DNA of 42,860 bases from a virus. Numbering within the stretch: the stretch's first letter is position 1; the number at the start of each line of letters is the position of its first letter. The position numbers and the translations under genes were made by a program. Below, piece by piece: positions 7,502-15,042 of this stretch. A model generated the notes under the pieces. The model saw only the letters and a program-made list of their open reading frames with translations, was not told the DNA's origin and did not search any database. The stretch covers positions 1 through 42,860 of IMG/VR virus record IMGVR_UViG_3300017991_000181; one strand, given 5' to 3'.

Positions 7502-7993
7502 ATGGCGCTCGTCGCGACCGTAGGCGGGGCGTCCTCAAACTCGTATCAAACGGTTGAGGACGCCGACGCTTACTTCGAGGATCGACCTCAAGCCGCGGAT
7601 TGGGAGGCTTTGGGAAGTGCTAAAGCCTCTTGGCTCATTGCGGCGACGGACCGTATCGAACAAAGGAGTTTCCAAGGTCGGAGGACGGATACCGACCAAG
7701 CTCTCGCGTTCCCTCGATACGGCGTCGTCGTCGATGGCGTCGAGATCGACTCCGACGTTATCCCAACGAGGGTAACGAACGCTCAAGCAAAACTCGCGCT
7801 TCTCCTGTCGGCCGAAAGCGACCCGCTTGCGGATACCGGCCTCGAGGGATTCGAACGCCTCAAGGTCGACGTAATCGAGCTCGTTCCTCGGGATACTGTA
7901 CCGGCGGGAGAGCTCCCGGAAGAGATTCAACGGGAGCTCGGGCCGCTCCTCGCGGGCGCGGCTTTGCACCAATTTAGGATCCTTCGAGGATGA
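7502..7993 (+). CDS. head-tail connector protein (DnaT_2-like, gp6-type adaptor)
   Basis: A 163-residue protein with SSNSYQTVEDADAYFEDRP near the N-terminus, WLIAATDRIEQRSFQGRRTD, then QALAFPRYGV. This matches the pattern Asn-Ser-Tyr...Ala-Asp-Ala-Tyr-Phe, W-x-Gly-x-Arg, Q-x-L-x-[WF]-P-R of the phage family called DnaT_2 (named for a DnaT-like domain). In practice it sits at the head-tail connector position. It lies right after the capsid gene with GAAGGAGG upstream, as expected for the first connector ring protein. The stop overlaps the next ATG. Confidence 0.72.
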   Translation: MALVATVGGASSNSYQTVEDADAYFEDRPQAADWEALGSAKASWLIAATDRIEQRSFQGRRTDTDQALAFPRYGVVVDGVEIDSDVIPTRVTNAQAKLALLLSAESDPLADTGLEGFERLKVDVIELVPRDTVPAGELPEEIQRELGPLLAGAALHQFRILRG

Positions 7994-8370
7994 GTATTGC
8001 CGACGCTCCGGCCAGGAATGGCGCGAAGATCGCCGTTAAAAAGGCGGGCCGACCGATAACGTACGTCCGGACCGGGGATCCGGTCGGCGACGTTACGACC
8101 GGTCGCGTTACGTCTTCCGAAACGGAGTATTCTCTTTCCGGCGTTCTCACTCGGGTAAGCTGGAATCTCGTCGACGGGACGAAGATCCAGCATACCGACC
8201 AAATGGTTTTGATCGACGCGGCAACGTTCGAAGAGGAGGTCGGCTCGGGAGAGGTTCCGAAGGCGGCCGATCGGATCAAGATAGGGACGGCGGATTACGC
8301 GGTCGTCGCGATCTTCCCGGTATCCTCTGGCGAAGAGTGGGCCCTCTTTAAAGTGGTCGTCCGACGATGA
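7990..8370 (+). CDS. head closure (stopper) protein
   Basis: A 126-residue, beta-rich protein without membrane segments. It reads as a small barrel: alternating strands such as ITYVRTGDPVG, YSLSGVLTRVSW, MVLIDAATFEE, DRIKIGTADYAVVAIFPV and WALFKVVVRR. The closing segment (a charged loop, then a strand and a final basic pair) is typical of head-closure proteins of the SPP1 gp16/HK97 connector type. Assignment rests mainly on size, strand pattern and position between the adaptor and the gp10-like protein. It is coupled at both ends by ATGA. Confidence 0.6.
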   Translation: MSIADAPARNGAKIAVKKAGRPITYVRTGDPVGDVTTGRVTSSETEYSLSGVLTRVSWNLVDGTKIQHTDQMVLIDAATFEEEVGSGEVPKAADRIKIGTADYAVVAIFPVSSGEEWALFKVVVRR

Positions 8371-8786
8371 CGGTTCATACGTCGTTCCGCTCGCTCGGAC
8401 AGGCTTTCGACCGGTACGGGACGAAGACGATTCCGGAGGTTCAAAGAGGCCGGCTCCTTGCGGTTGCCTTTACCGCGGCGAAGAGCCTTACGGAGTTAAC
8501 GCCCGTCGACCGAGGACGGGCCAAAGGGAATTGGCAGTTTACTCTTAACAAGCCGGCGAAGGGCGAGGTCGAAAGGCTTGAGCCTACGCCGCAAGGGACG
8601 CCCGGGAAGATTATCCAAACGGAGCTCCTTCTCGGTCTCAAGGATTGGAAGCCGGGCGAGTGGGTTTGGTTCCATAACGGCGTCCCCTACATAGGAGTCT
8701 TGAACGACGGCGGAGAAAACCGGACGGCTCATCATATGCTCGAGCGTACGGTCGAACTCCTCAAACGTTGGAAGGTCGCGACTTGA
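8367..8786 (+). CDS. tail completion/neck protein, HK97 gp10-like
   Basis: A 139-residue protein containing LTELTPVDRGRAKGNWQFTL, the variant of the TPVDTG-x-[LA]-x-x-S/N motif that marks HK97 gp10-like neck proteins. PYIGVLNDGGENRTAHHMLER follows, equivalent to the Y-x-x-x-[LI]E-x-G segment and final helix of that family. The N-terminal helix is as expected. Members sit between head closure and tail terminator genes, exactly as here, and take part in joining head and tail. ATG overlaps the upstream stop; the stop overlaps the TTG of the next gene. Confidence 0.75.
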   Translation: MTVHTSFRSLGQAFDRYGTKTIPEVQRGRLLAVAFTAAKSLTELTPVDRGRAKGNWQFTLNKPAKGEVERLEPTPQGTPGKIIQTELLLGLKDWKPGEWVWFHNGVPYIGVLNDGGENRTAHHMLERTVELLKRWKVAT

Positions 8787-9199
8787 GCGGATACGAGGGA
8801 GAAGCGGCAACCGTTCGCGGTTGGTTCCTGGCGGAATGGGACTCGGGGATTCCGATTCATTTGATCGAGAACTCGCCGTTTCCCGACAAGCCGGATAATG
8901 CCCCATGGGCCCGGCTCTCTATCCGTAACAATCCGGCCGGGCCGGCAACGGTCGGCGGGCCTTCTCGAAGGTACCGCCATGGAGGGAGCATTATCCTCGA
9001 GGTCTTCGTTCCGGCGGATATCGGAGACGGGCTCGCTCGCGAGCTCGCCGACGCTGGCGCGACGATCATTCGAGAGAAGCAAGAGGACGGAATAACCGTA
9101 TGGAGCGTCCAAGCGATCCCGATAGGGGTCGAGGACGGTTGGTACCGGATAAACGTTCTCGGGACTTTTTCGAGAGACGAAGTTTTCACGGTCACGTAA
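8783..9199 (+). CDS. tail terminator protein
   Basis: A 138-residue alpha/beta protein with an N-terminal helix (YEGEAATVRGWFLAEW), a central strand block (WARLSIRNN, GGSIILEVFVPADIG) and a helix (GLARELADAGATIIREK). This is the order seen in lambda gpU/HK97 tail-terminator-like proteins. TTG 8783 overlaps the gp10-like stop as TTGA and has GGAAGG 7 bases upstream. An in-frame TTG at 8768 is possible but has no better ribosome site. Position just before the tail tube gene supports the assignment; sequence motifs alone would not settle it. Confidence 0.6.
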   Translation: MSGYEGEAATVRGWFLAEWDSGIPIHLIENSPFPDKPDNAPWARLSIRNNPAGPATVGGPSRRYRHGGSIILEVFVPADIGDGLARELADAGATIIREKQEDGITVWSVQAIPIGVEDGWYRINVLGTFSRDEVFTVT

Positions 9200-9212
9200 G
9201 GAGGACAACAGA

Positions 9213-10133
9213 ATGGCGACGACCGATAACCTTGCTCTTCGATATCATGTCGAGAGCTCATACGGAGAGACGTCTCCCTCTCCGGCTCCGACGCAATCGA
9301 CCCTCTTGGTCGTTTCCGAATCGCTAACGACGGCGTTTCAAACGATCGAGTCGGAGGCGGTTGTCGGGGATCGACAAGTGCAAGATATCGTCCGGGTCGG
9401 GCGAATCTGCGAAGGGGACATAAACTGCGAGCTCAATTACGGGAACCTCGACGACTTCTTCCGCGGAGCTCTCGCGGACGCATGGGCGGCCGACGTTCTC
9501 GAGAACTCGTCCGATCTCGTATCCTATGGTCTCGAAAAGCATATGACGGACCTCGGGATCTTCTACCGGTTCGCGGGCGCCCGGGTCAACTCGCTCGGAA
9601 TCAACATGGCGCTTCAATCCATGATTACCGGTACGATCGGAGTCATGGCGAAAGGCGGCGTCTTCGCGGCGTCGACGATCGGCGACGGAAGCCCGGGATC
9701 GGCGACGTCGAACGAGCCCATGGTTACCCTGTCCGACTTGACGCTCAACGAGGGCGGGACCGGGATCGCTTGTCCGACGGCGTTCTCATTCCAGACAACG
9801 AACGAGCTCCGGCAAAAGCGTTGCCTTGGGAACGACGATATCTCCGGGATCAATCTCGGGATCTTCCGGGCAACCGGTACGCTCGAGGCGTACTTCGAGG
9901 ATAGGACGTACGTCGATAAGATCGTCGCGGACACTCCGTCCGACTTCGAGATAATCGCCCAAGACTCGGACGGAAACTCGTATACCTTCACGTTCCCGAG
10001 GTTCAAGTTTACGACCCTCGAGGGACCGGCCAATACCGGTCGGAGCTCGGACCTTATGCAAACGCTCGGTTGGACGGCGTATAAGGATCCGTCGACGGGT
10101 ATCACCATGAGCATCGAGAGGTCGGCGGCTTAA
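9213..10133 (+). CDS. major tail tube protein
   Basis: A 306-residue protein starting ATTDNLALRYHVESSYGET, with a set of beta-strands and the motifs INCELNYGNLDDFFRGALAD and TGTLEAYFEDRTYVDKI. These are typical of phage tail tube proteins of the Phage_tube_2 kind: a core tube domain where a strand is followed by D-x-[FL]-x-x-x-[AL]. The length is normal. GGAGG precedes ATG 9213. The gene is followed by 130 bases without a gene and then the tail chaperone pair, the usual order in siphoviruses. Confidence 0.78.
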   Translation: MATTDNLALRYHVESSYGETSPSPAPTQSTLLVVSESLTTAFQTIESEAVVGDRQVQDIVRVGRICEGDINCELNYGNLDDFFRGALADAWAADVLENSSDLVSYGLEKHMTDLGIFYRFAGARVNSLGINMALQSMITGTIGVMAKGGVFAASTIGDGSPGSATSNEPMVTLSDLTLNEGGTGIACPTAFSFQTTNELRQKRCLGNDDISGINLGIFRATGTLEAYFEDRTYVDKIVADTPSDFEIIAQDSDGNSYTFTFPRFKFTTLEGPANTGRSSDLMQTLGWTAYKDPSTGITMSIERSAA

Positions 10134-10263
10134 CCGATCTCTTTGACGGGGGGCGGAGGCGGCCGGATAAGGGACGGGGAAACTCTTTCCGGTCGACTCC
10201 TCTGGCGGCCGGAAGGACCGTCTCCGTATCTCGTCGAATCCCTTAGCTAGAGGAGAGGAAAGT

Positions 10264-10749
10264 ATGAAAGACGGCGCGTTGAAACTCGGACAGGCTGGCG
10301 ACCGGAAGTCGGAAGGCGTTTGGCTCTTTATCGTCTTCCGGAATAACCAGTATTTGACATGGAGCGAGGCCGAGGACGAGGAATTTCGGAGCCTTATGGA
10401 TATGGATCCGGCCGCGAAGCTCCCGCAAATCAAGGTCCGGCGGTTCCATGATCCGGCCCGTTCGGCGTTCGCCAGGAAAGCCCTTCAAAAGTACCGCCGA
10501 GTCGGCAATATCCCTCCCGAGGTCGAGCAAAAGATCGTCCGAGAGTCGGTCGCTCATGCGGTCCTCGAGGATTGGCGGCTTATCGCGTTGAAAGACGGGA
10601 CGCTCGCCGACTATACGCCCGAGCTCGGGATCCAGGCGTTCAAGGAGGACGAGGACTTTTACGACGCCGTCGTTTCGGCTGGCTTGAACGAAGACCACCA
10701 TCGAGCGACCTCTCTCAAAGAGGACTCGGACGTCTTGGGAAAAGCCTAG
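10264..10749 (+). CDS. tail assembly chaperone, G-like (upstream frame)
   Basis: A 161-residue soluble protein (IVFRNNQYLTWSEAEDEEF, a helical middle, then an acidic C-terminus) lying between tail tube and tape measure. That is the place of the lambda G/T chaperone pair, which keeps the tape measure soluble and recruits tail subunits. The zero frame ends at TAG 10747-10749, but it passes through G_GGA_AAA at 10737-10743, read in frame as GGA AAA. A fraction of ribosomes would slip -1 there and extend the protein by 105 residues (total 265). GAGGAGAGG precedes ATG 10264. Confidence 0.75.
   Translation: MKDGALKLGQAGDRKSEGVWLFIVFRNNQYLTWSEAEDEEFRSLMDMDPAAKLPQIKVRRFHDPARSAFARKALQKYRRVGNIPPEVEQKIVRESVAHAVLEDWRLIALKDGTLADYTPELGIQAFKEDEDFYDAVVSAGLNEDHHRATSLKEDSDVLGKA
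10737..10743 (+). promoter_or_regulatory. -1 ribosomal frameshift slippery site
   Basis: The heptamer GGGAAAA lies in the frame of the upstream chaperone exactly as X_XXY_YYZ (G_GGA_AAA), four bases before its stop codon (TAG at 10747). A one-base backward slip gives AGC CTA GAA TGG, the frame that stays open to 11060. This matches the known mechanism of lambda-type G/GT tail chaperones. Downstream bases are GC-rich (CTTGGGGCCCGC, then GGCCGGCGGCC), so a stimulatory structure is possible but was not folded. Confidence 0.8.
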
Positions 10750-11060
10750 AATGGGATCTCGCTTGGGGCCCGCATCTTTCGAAGCTCCTGGCCGGCGGCC
10801 TCGAGCTCGAGGGGAAGCCGTTTTGGGAAGAAGCTCCCGAGCTCCCGGAGCGGCTCGATTGGGTTTACAAGGCGTTTTGGGAGCTAACGGGATCCCGTAG
10901 CTCAAGCGGGTTCGGTCTCGGACCGATTCCGTTCGAGGCGGCCGATCGGTACGCGGCGCGATACGGGATCGAAGACTTCGAGGCTTTTTGGGAAATGATC
11001 CGGGCCCTCGACCGGGCGTTTCTTGACTACCAAACCGAGAGGAGCAAGGCGAGCAAATGA
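10743..11060 (+). CDS. tail assembly chaperone, T-like extension (made by -1 frameshift)
   Basis: A 105-residue extension read in the -1 frame after the slippery site. It begins Ser-Leu-Glu-Trp-Asp and contains LDWVYKAFWELTGSRSSSG and IEDFEAFWEMIRALDRAF. There is no well-placed start codon of its own; the open frame reaches back into the G gene only with foreign codon use, so expression as a fusion is the natural reading. In the lambda model the T part of GT binds the tail tube subunit while the G part binds the tape measure. The stop overlaps the tape measure ATG (ATGA, 11057-11060). Confidence 0.75.
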   Translation, partial: SLEWDLAWGPHLSKLLAGGLELEGKPFWEEAPELPERLDWVYKAFWELTGSRSSSGFGLGPIPFEAADRYAARYGIEDFEAFWEMIRALDRAFLDYQTERSKASK

Positions 11061-14000
11061 CGACCGAAGTCCTTCGGCTTGGCATGAATACGACCGGCTT
11101 CGAGGCCGGAGGCCGGCGAGCTCGTAATACCCTCCGGAGCATGAAAGCGGAGGGCCTCTCGACCGGGAAGGTCTTAACCGGACTCGCCGGCACGATCGCG
11201 ATTACCCTCGCGGCGAACGCGATCGGCGCCGGGATCCGGAGCTTCGTACAATTCGACGCCGCTATGAGCTCGAGTCTCGCGATCATGGGCGACGTATCCG
11301 CGGCAATGCGGGACGACATGGCGGCAACGGCTCGGGAAGTTTCCGAGGCTGTGAACTTCGCGGCGAAGGATACCGCGGAGGCGTATTACTTCCTCGCTTC
11401 GGCTGGCATGGACGCGGCTCAATCGGTCGCGGCCTTGCCGGCGGTCGCGAACTTCGCCCGAGCGGGTATGTTCGACCTCTCGACGGCGACGGACCTTGCG
11501 ACGGACGCTCAATCGGCCCTCGGTCTCGCCTCGAAGGACGCTCAAGCGAACCTCCGCAATATGACTCGGGTTACCGACGTTCTCGTAAAGGCGAATACCC
11601 TTGCAAACGCGAGCGTCGAGCAATTCTCGCAAGCTTTAACGAGCGAAGCCGGGGCGGCGTTGAAGACCTTCGGCAAGGACGCCGAGGAAGGGGTCGCGGT
11701 TCTCGCGGCCTTTGCTGACCAGGGAGTAAAGGCACAAGTCGCGGGGACGGGTCTCTCCCGAATCCTCCGGCTTATGAGCTCGGCGGCTGTAAACAACGCG
11801 AAAGCGTACGAGGAGCTCGAGGTCTCGGTCTTCAACGCTAACGGCAACATGAGGAACCTCGCGGACATTATTGGCGACCTCGAGACGGCGACCGCCAGTA
11901 TGTCCGACGAGACTCGAGTCGCGGCCCTCGAGCAACTCGGATTCCAGGCTCGGGTTCAAGGCGTAATCCTTCCTCTCCTCGGAGCCTCGGAGAAGATCCG
12001 GGAATACGAGGCGGCCCTCCGGGAAGCCGGCGGTACGACGAAGGAGATCGCCGACAAGCAAATGGAGTCGATCGAGAATCGGATCGGCCGGATCAAGCAA
12101 CAGTTTTCGAATTGGCGGGACGAACTCGTCGAGAAGACGGTCCCGGCGATCGAGCTCCTTATCGACAACGCGGACCGTATGGCCGACGCTTTAAAAGCCG
12201 CGGGAATCGTCCTCGGCGCGACGGCCGGAGCGGGAGTCGTCGCGGCGTTCGTTACGCTTGGACCGGCCGTATGGGGCGCCGTAACGGCGTTCGCGGCAAT
12301 GGTCCCGCTTGTTAACTCGGCGGCCGCGGCTTGGAACCTTCTCACAATATCCATGTGGCCGATCGCGGGCGTTCTCACCGCGATAACCGCGGGCGTGTAC
12401 CTCTTTATCCGGGCGAAGCGGGAAGAGAAGAAAGCGATCGAGGAGTCGAGGAAGGCTCAACAGGAAGCGGCCGACGCCCGGCTCGTTATGGTTCAAGCCT
12501 TGACGAAGGAAGAGCTCGCGCTCGCCGACGCCCGGCTATGGGCCGAGAAGCTCGCGATCGAGGCCGAGCTCGGGTCTCATGTCGGCGACGACGAGGCGGA
12601 TCGCGTCGTACGCTTGCAAGAGATCGACCGGCTCCTCGAGTCGATCGCCGGACGCATGGAAGAAGTAAACAGGATCGACCCTCCGGATCCTGGCGACCCG
12701 GTTCTCTCGGCTTGGGAGAAGTTCCTCGAGATCCTTACGGAGATCCGGGAAGAGGCGGAGGCGCTCAAGCGTCAAAACCTCAAGGACACGCTTTCCGGAA
12801 AGAATATCCGTATGGTCGACTCGATAAACGAGCCGGACGGGCCGGCCGGGTACGACCTCGGAGAAATGACGCCACAACTGAAGGCGTATAACCGCGAGCT
12901 CGAGGAGACCGAGCATTGGGTCCGAGAGGTTACCGGAGCAATGATCGAGCACTCGGACGTAATCGTTTCGACGGTCCGGGGAATCGCGAGCCTAACGGAC
13001 GCTCTCGGCATCTTGAACGACGACGCCGCGGACGCGGTCCGGGGACTCGTCGACGTTGCGGAAGGGCTCCAAGGTTTAAAGCGAGCTCAAGGGCTCGAGG
13101 GCGCCGCGGGAATGGCCGCGACGATCGGAGGGGTCGCCGGTATCGCCGGGGGCGCGATCGGCCTTATTTCGGGGATTGCGGGCCTCTTCGGGGGCGACGA
13201 CGACGTTCGCCAGCAAAAGGAACTCGACCGTATCGACAGGGAGCGGAAGGCGACCGAACAATTTGCCGAGGCGGTCCAGCAATTCGAGGACGCGGTATAC
13301 GGGACGCCCTCGAGCTTGTCGGCCGCATACGAGGAGCTCCTTACCGAGCTCGAGAAGCTTGGCAACCGGTACGCGAAGCCGAGGACGCCCGATCCGATCG
13401 AAAAAGAGAAGGAACGGCTCCGGCTCCTCGACGAGTACGAGGAGAAGCTCGCGGCCCTTAACGCCTCCTTCCGGGAGGAGCTCGAACTCCGGCTCTTGAT
13501 CGCTCAAGGGAAAGACGTCGAGGCCGAGCGTATGCGTCTCGAGATCGAGCAACGGAAAGAGCTCGAGGAAGCGACCGCGGCCGGTTGGTCCGACGAGCTT
13601 ATGGATCTCCTCGAGGCGGTACAGGAAGCCGAATGGGCAAAGGCCGAGGAGGCTTGGAACGATCTCGGCGACGCGGTTACGGAAGCGACAGACGCTCAAG
13701 TCGCCGCCATGGAAGAAAGCCTCGAGCTCCGCCGGCTTACGGCTCTCGGTCTCGACGACGAGGCTCGAGCTCTGCAAAGGCAAATCGAACTCGAGCGTAT
13801 GCGGACCCAAGGCTTCGACGAGTCTTTAATCGCTCTCGCCGAATACGTCCAAACCCTCGAAGAGCAAGCGATCGCGACCCGGGAAGCCGAGGAGGCGGCG
13901 AAGGAGTTTACGGGCATTATGCGGGAAAGGTTCTCCTTCGGGGCGAACCTGACGGAGCGGGAAGCCGCTCTCGCTGGCGACGACCGCGGCGCGTTGCGAG

Positions 14001-14701
14001 CTCGTCTCGTCGGGGGGGCGTTCTCGGAGACGGAGAAAGCGAAGGACCTCCTCGCGGCCGGGACGATAACCGAGGAAATGTTCGAACGCCTTACGGCGGT
14101 TATCGAGGGCGAGGTAAACCAAGCTCTCGACGAATTTGATAAGGCCGCCAGGGACGCGGCCGAGGCGGCTCGAGAGGCGGCGGCGGCCGAGCGTCTCAAG
14201 CAAGCGACGGACCTCGAGAACCTCCGGGTACGGCTCTTTATCGCCCAAGGCCGGGACGACGAAGCTCGCTCGCTCCGGAATCACTTGGAACTAATGAAAG
14301 CGATCCGGGCCGGCCGAGGCGGCGAGTATATCGCCCTCCTCCAACAGGTTCAGGCGGCCGAGGCCGCGACGAACGCGACCATCGAACAAAACCGGGCGCT
14401 CGAGGAGACCGCGGAAGCGGCGGAGAGGGTTTCGTCGGCCTTGAACGCTCCGCAAGGGCTCCGGCTTTCCCTCCTCCGTTGGCGGTCGAGCATAGTCTCC
14501 GGGCCGGCCGCTCCTTCCTTCGGTACGCCGGTTGCGAGCTCGGGAGGCGGAGCGGGCGGAGCTCCGGTCTCGATAAACGTCTCGGTCGCTGGCTCTGGCG
14601 GGAACGAATCGGACGAGGAGCTCGCGACTCGCCTCGCTCGATTGATTCAACAAAAACTACGGGCGGGAGCTCCACACCTCTTTAACGACGTCGTCGGATA
14701 A
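11057..14701 (+). CDS. tape measure protein
   Basis: The 1214-residue length sets tail length and implies a long siphovirus tail. The N-terminal 350 residues match the PhageMin_Tail type (FVQFDAAMSSSLAIMGD, AYYFLASAGMDAAQSVAALP, SLLGL-like helices). Hydrophobic segments stand at about 38-59, 378-452 and 685-715. They are typical of tape measure proteins, which can enter the host membrane during DNA injection. The C-terminal half is coiled coil and holds three related helical units near residues 808, 888 and 1054, each starting LR-L-x-A-x-G-x-D-x-EA. The last 60 residues are a Gly/Ser-rich linker and a short helix. Confidence 0.88.
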   Translation: MTTEVLRLGMNTTGFEAGGRRARNTLRSMKAEGLSTGKVLTGLAGTIAITLAANAIGAGIRSFVQFDAAMSSSLAIMGDVSAAMRDDMAATAREVSEAVNFAAKDTAEAYYFLASAGMDAAQSVAALPAVANFARAGMFDLSTATDLATDAQSALGLASKDAQANLRNMTRVTDVLVKANTLANASVEQFSQALTSEAGAALKTFGKDAEEGVAVLAAFADQGVKAQVAGTGLSRILRLMSSAAVNNAKAYEELEVSVFNANGNMRNLADIIGDLETATASMSDETRVAALEQLGFQARVQGVILPLLGASEKIREYEAALREAGGTTKEIADKQMESIENRIGRIKQQFSNWRDELVEKTVPAIELLIDNADRMADALKAAGIVLGATAGAGVVAAFVTLGPAVWGAVTAFAAMVPLVNSAAAAWNLLTISMWPIAGVLTAITAGVYLFIRAKREEKKAIEESRKAQQEAADARLVMVQALTKEELALADARLWAEKLAIEAELGSHVGDDEADRVVRLQEIDRLLESIAGRMEEVNRIDPPDPGDPVLSAWEKFLEILTEIREEAEALKRQNLKDTLSGKNIRMVDSINEPDGPAGYDLGEMTPQLKAYNRELEETEHWVREVTGAMIEHSDVIVSTVRGIASLTDALGILNDDAADAVRGLVDVAEGLQGLKRAQGLEGAAGMAATIGGVAGIAGGAIGLISGIAGLFGGDDDVRQQKELDRIDRERKATEQFAEAVQQFEDAVYGTPSSLSAAYEELLTELEKLGNRYAKPRTPDPIEKEKERLRLLDEYEEKLAALNASFREELELRLLIAQGKDVEAERMRLEIEQRKELEEATAAGWSDELMDLLEAVQEAEWAKAEEAWNDLGDAVTEATDAQVAAMEESLELRRLTALGLDDEARALQRQIELERMRTQGFDESLIALAEYVQTLEEQAIATREAEEAAKEFTGIMRERFSFGANLTEREAALAGDDRGALRARLVGGAFSETEKAKDLLAAGTITEEMFERLTAVIEGEVNQALDEFDKAARDAAEAAREAAAAERLKQATDLENLRVRLFIAQGRDDEARSLRNHLELMKAIRAGRGGEYIALLQQVQAAEAATNATIEQNRALEETAEAAERVSSALNAPQGLRLSLLRWRSSIVSGPAAPSFGTPVASSGGGAGGAPVSINVSVAGSGGNESDEELATRLARLIQQKLRAGAPHLFNDVVG

Positions 14702-15042
14702 TGGCGATTTTCTCGATTAACGGGCTCGAGGTAAACCTCGTCGCGCCTCTCAATCTCGAGGAGGTCGTTCTCGAGCATATCCAGAGAACGGAGAGCGGGA
14801 AGGCTCGGATCGCGAAGCATGGCGACTCGGCCCGGGTCCTCCGGTTCCAAGCTCAAACGGATATCCTTACGACGGCGGAGAAGGACGACCTCGAGGACGA
14901 GCTCCTCGCCTCCGGGCCCGCGACGATTGCCGGCGACATTTTCCCGACGTCTCTCTCGGCGTACGTATGGCCGACGCAACTCCGGGCCGGTCCTCTGTCG
15001 AACCAATGGACTTGGTTTTTCGAAGTCGAGGAGGTCTCGTAA
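14701..15042 (+). CDS. small distal-tail (Dit-like) protein
   Basis: A 113-residue beta-rich protein starting in the TAATG overlap with the tape measure stop. The pattern (short strands, a charged helix TAEKDDLEDELLAS, then a final strand QWTWFFEVEEVS) resembles the first 115 residues of the next protein. There, a comparable helix (TIETLVAALSGG) and final strand (YATLSFELWEDA) occur. Small Dit-like proteins after the tape measure form the ring that joins tail tube and baseplate. The family assignment is inferred from position and secondary-structure pattern. Confidence 0.55.
   Translation: MAIFSINGLEVNLVAPLNLEEVVLEHIQRTESGKARIAKHGDSARVLRFQAQTDILTTAEKDDLEDELLASGPATIAGDIFPTSLSAYVWPTQLRAGPLSNQWTWFFEVEEVS

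Noticed and set aside
10799-10812. 14-bp perfect palindrome CCTCGAGCTCGAGG just after the frameshift site
   Set aside because: Leu-Glu-Leu-Glu coding in this genome creates such palindromes often; not convincing as a special signal.
10243-11319. Long minus-strand open frame (about 358 codons) opposite the tail chaperone genes
   Set aside because: It covers the well-supported chaperone and tape measure genes. The GC-rich codon bias (GAG, CTC, CGG) makes antisense frames open by chance; no ribosome site or recognisable product.
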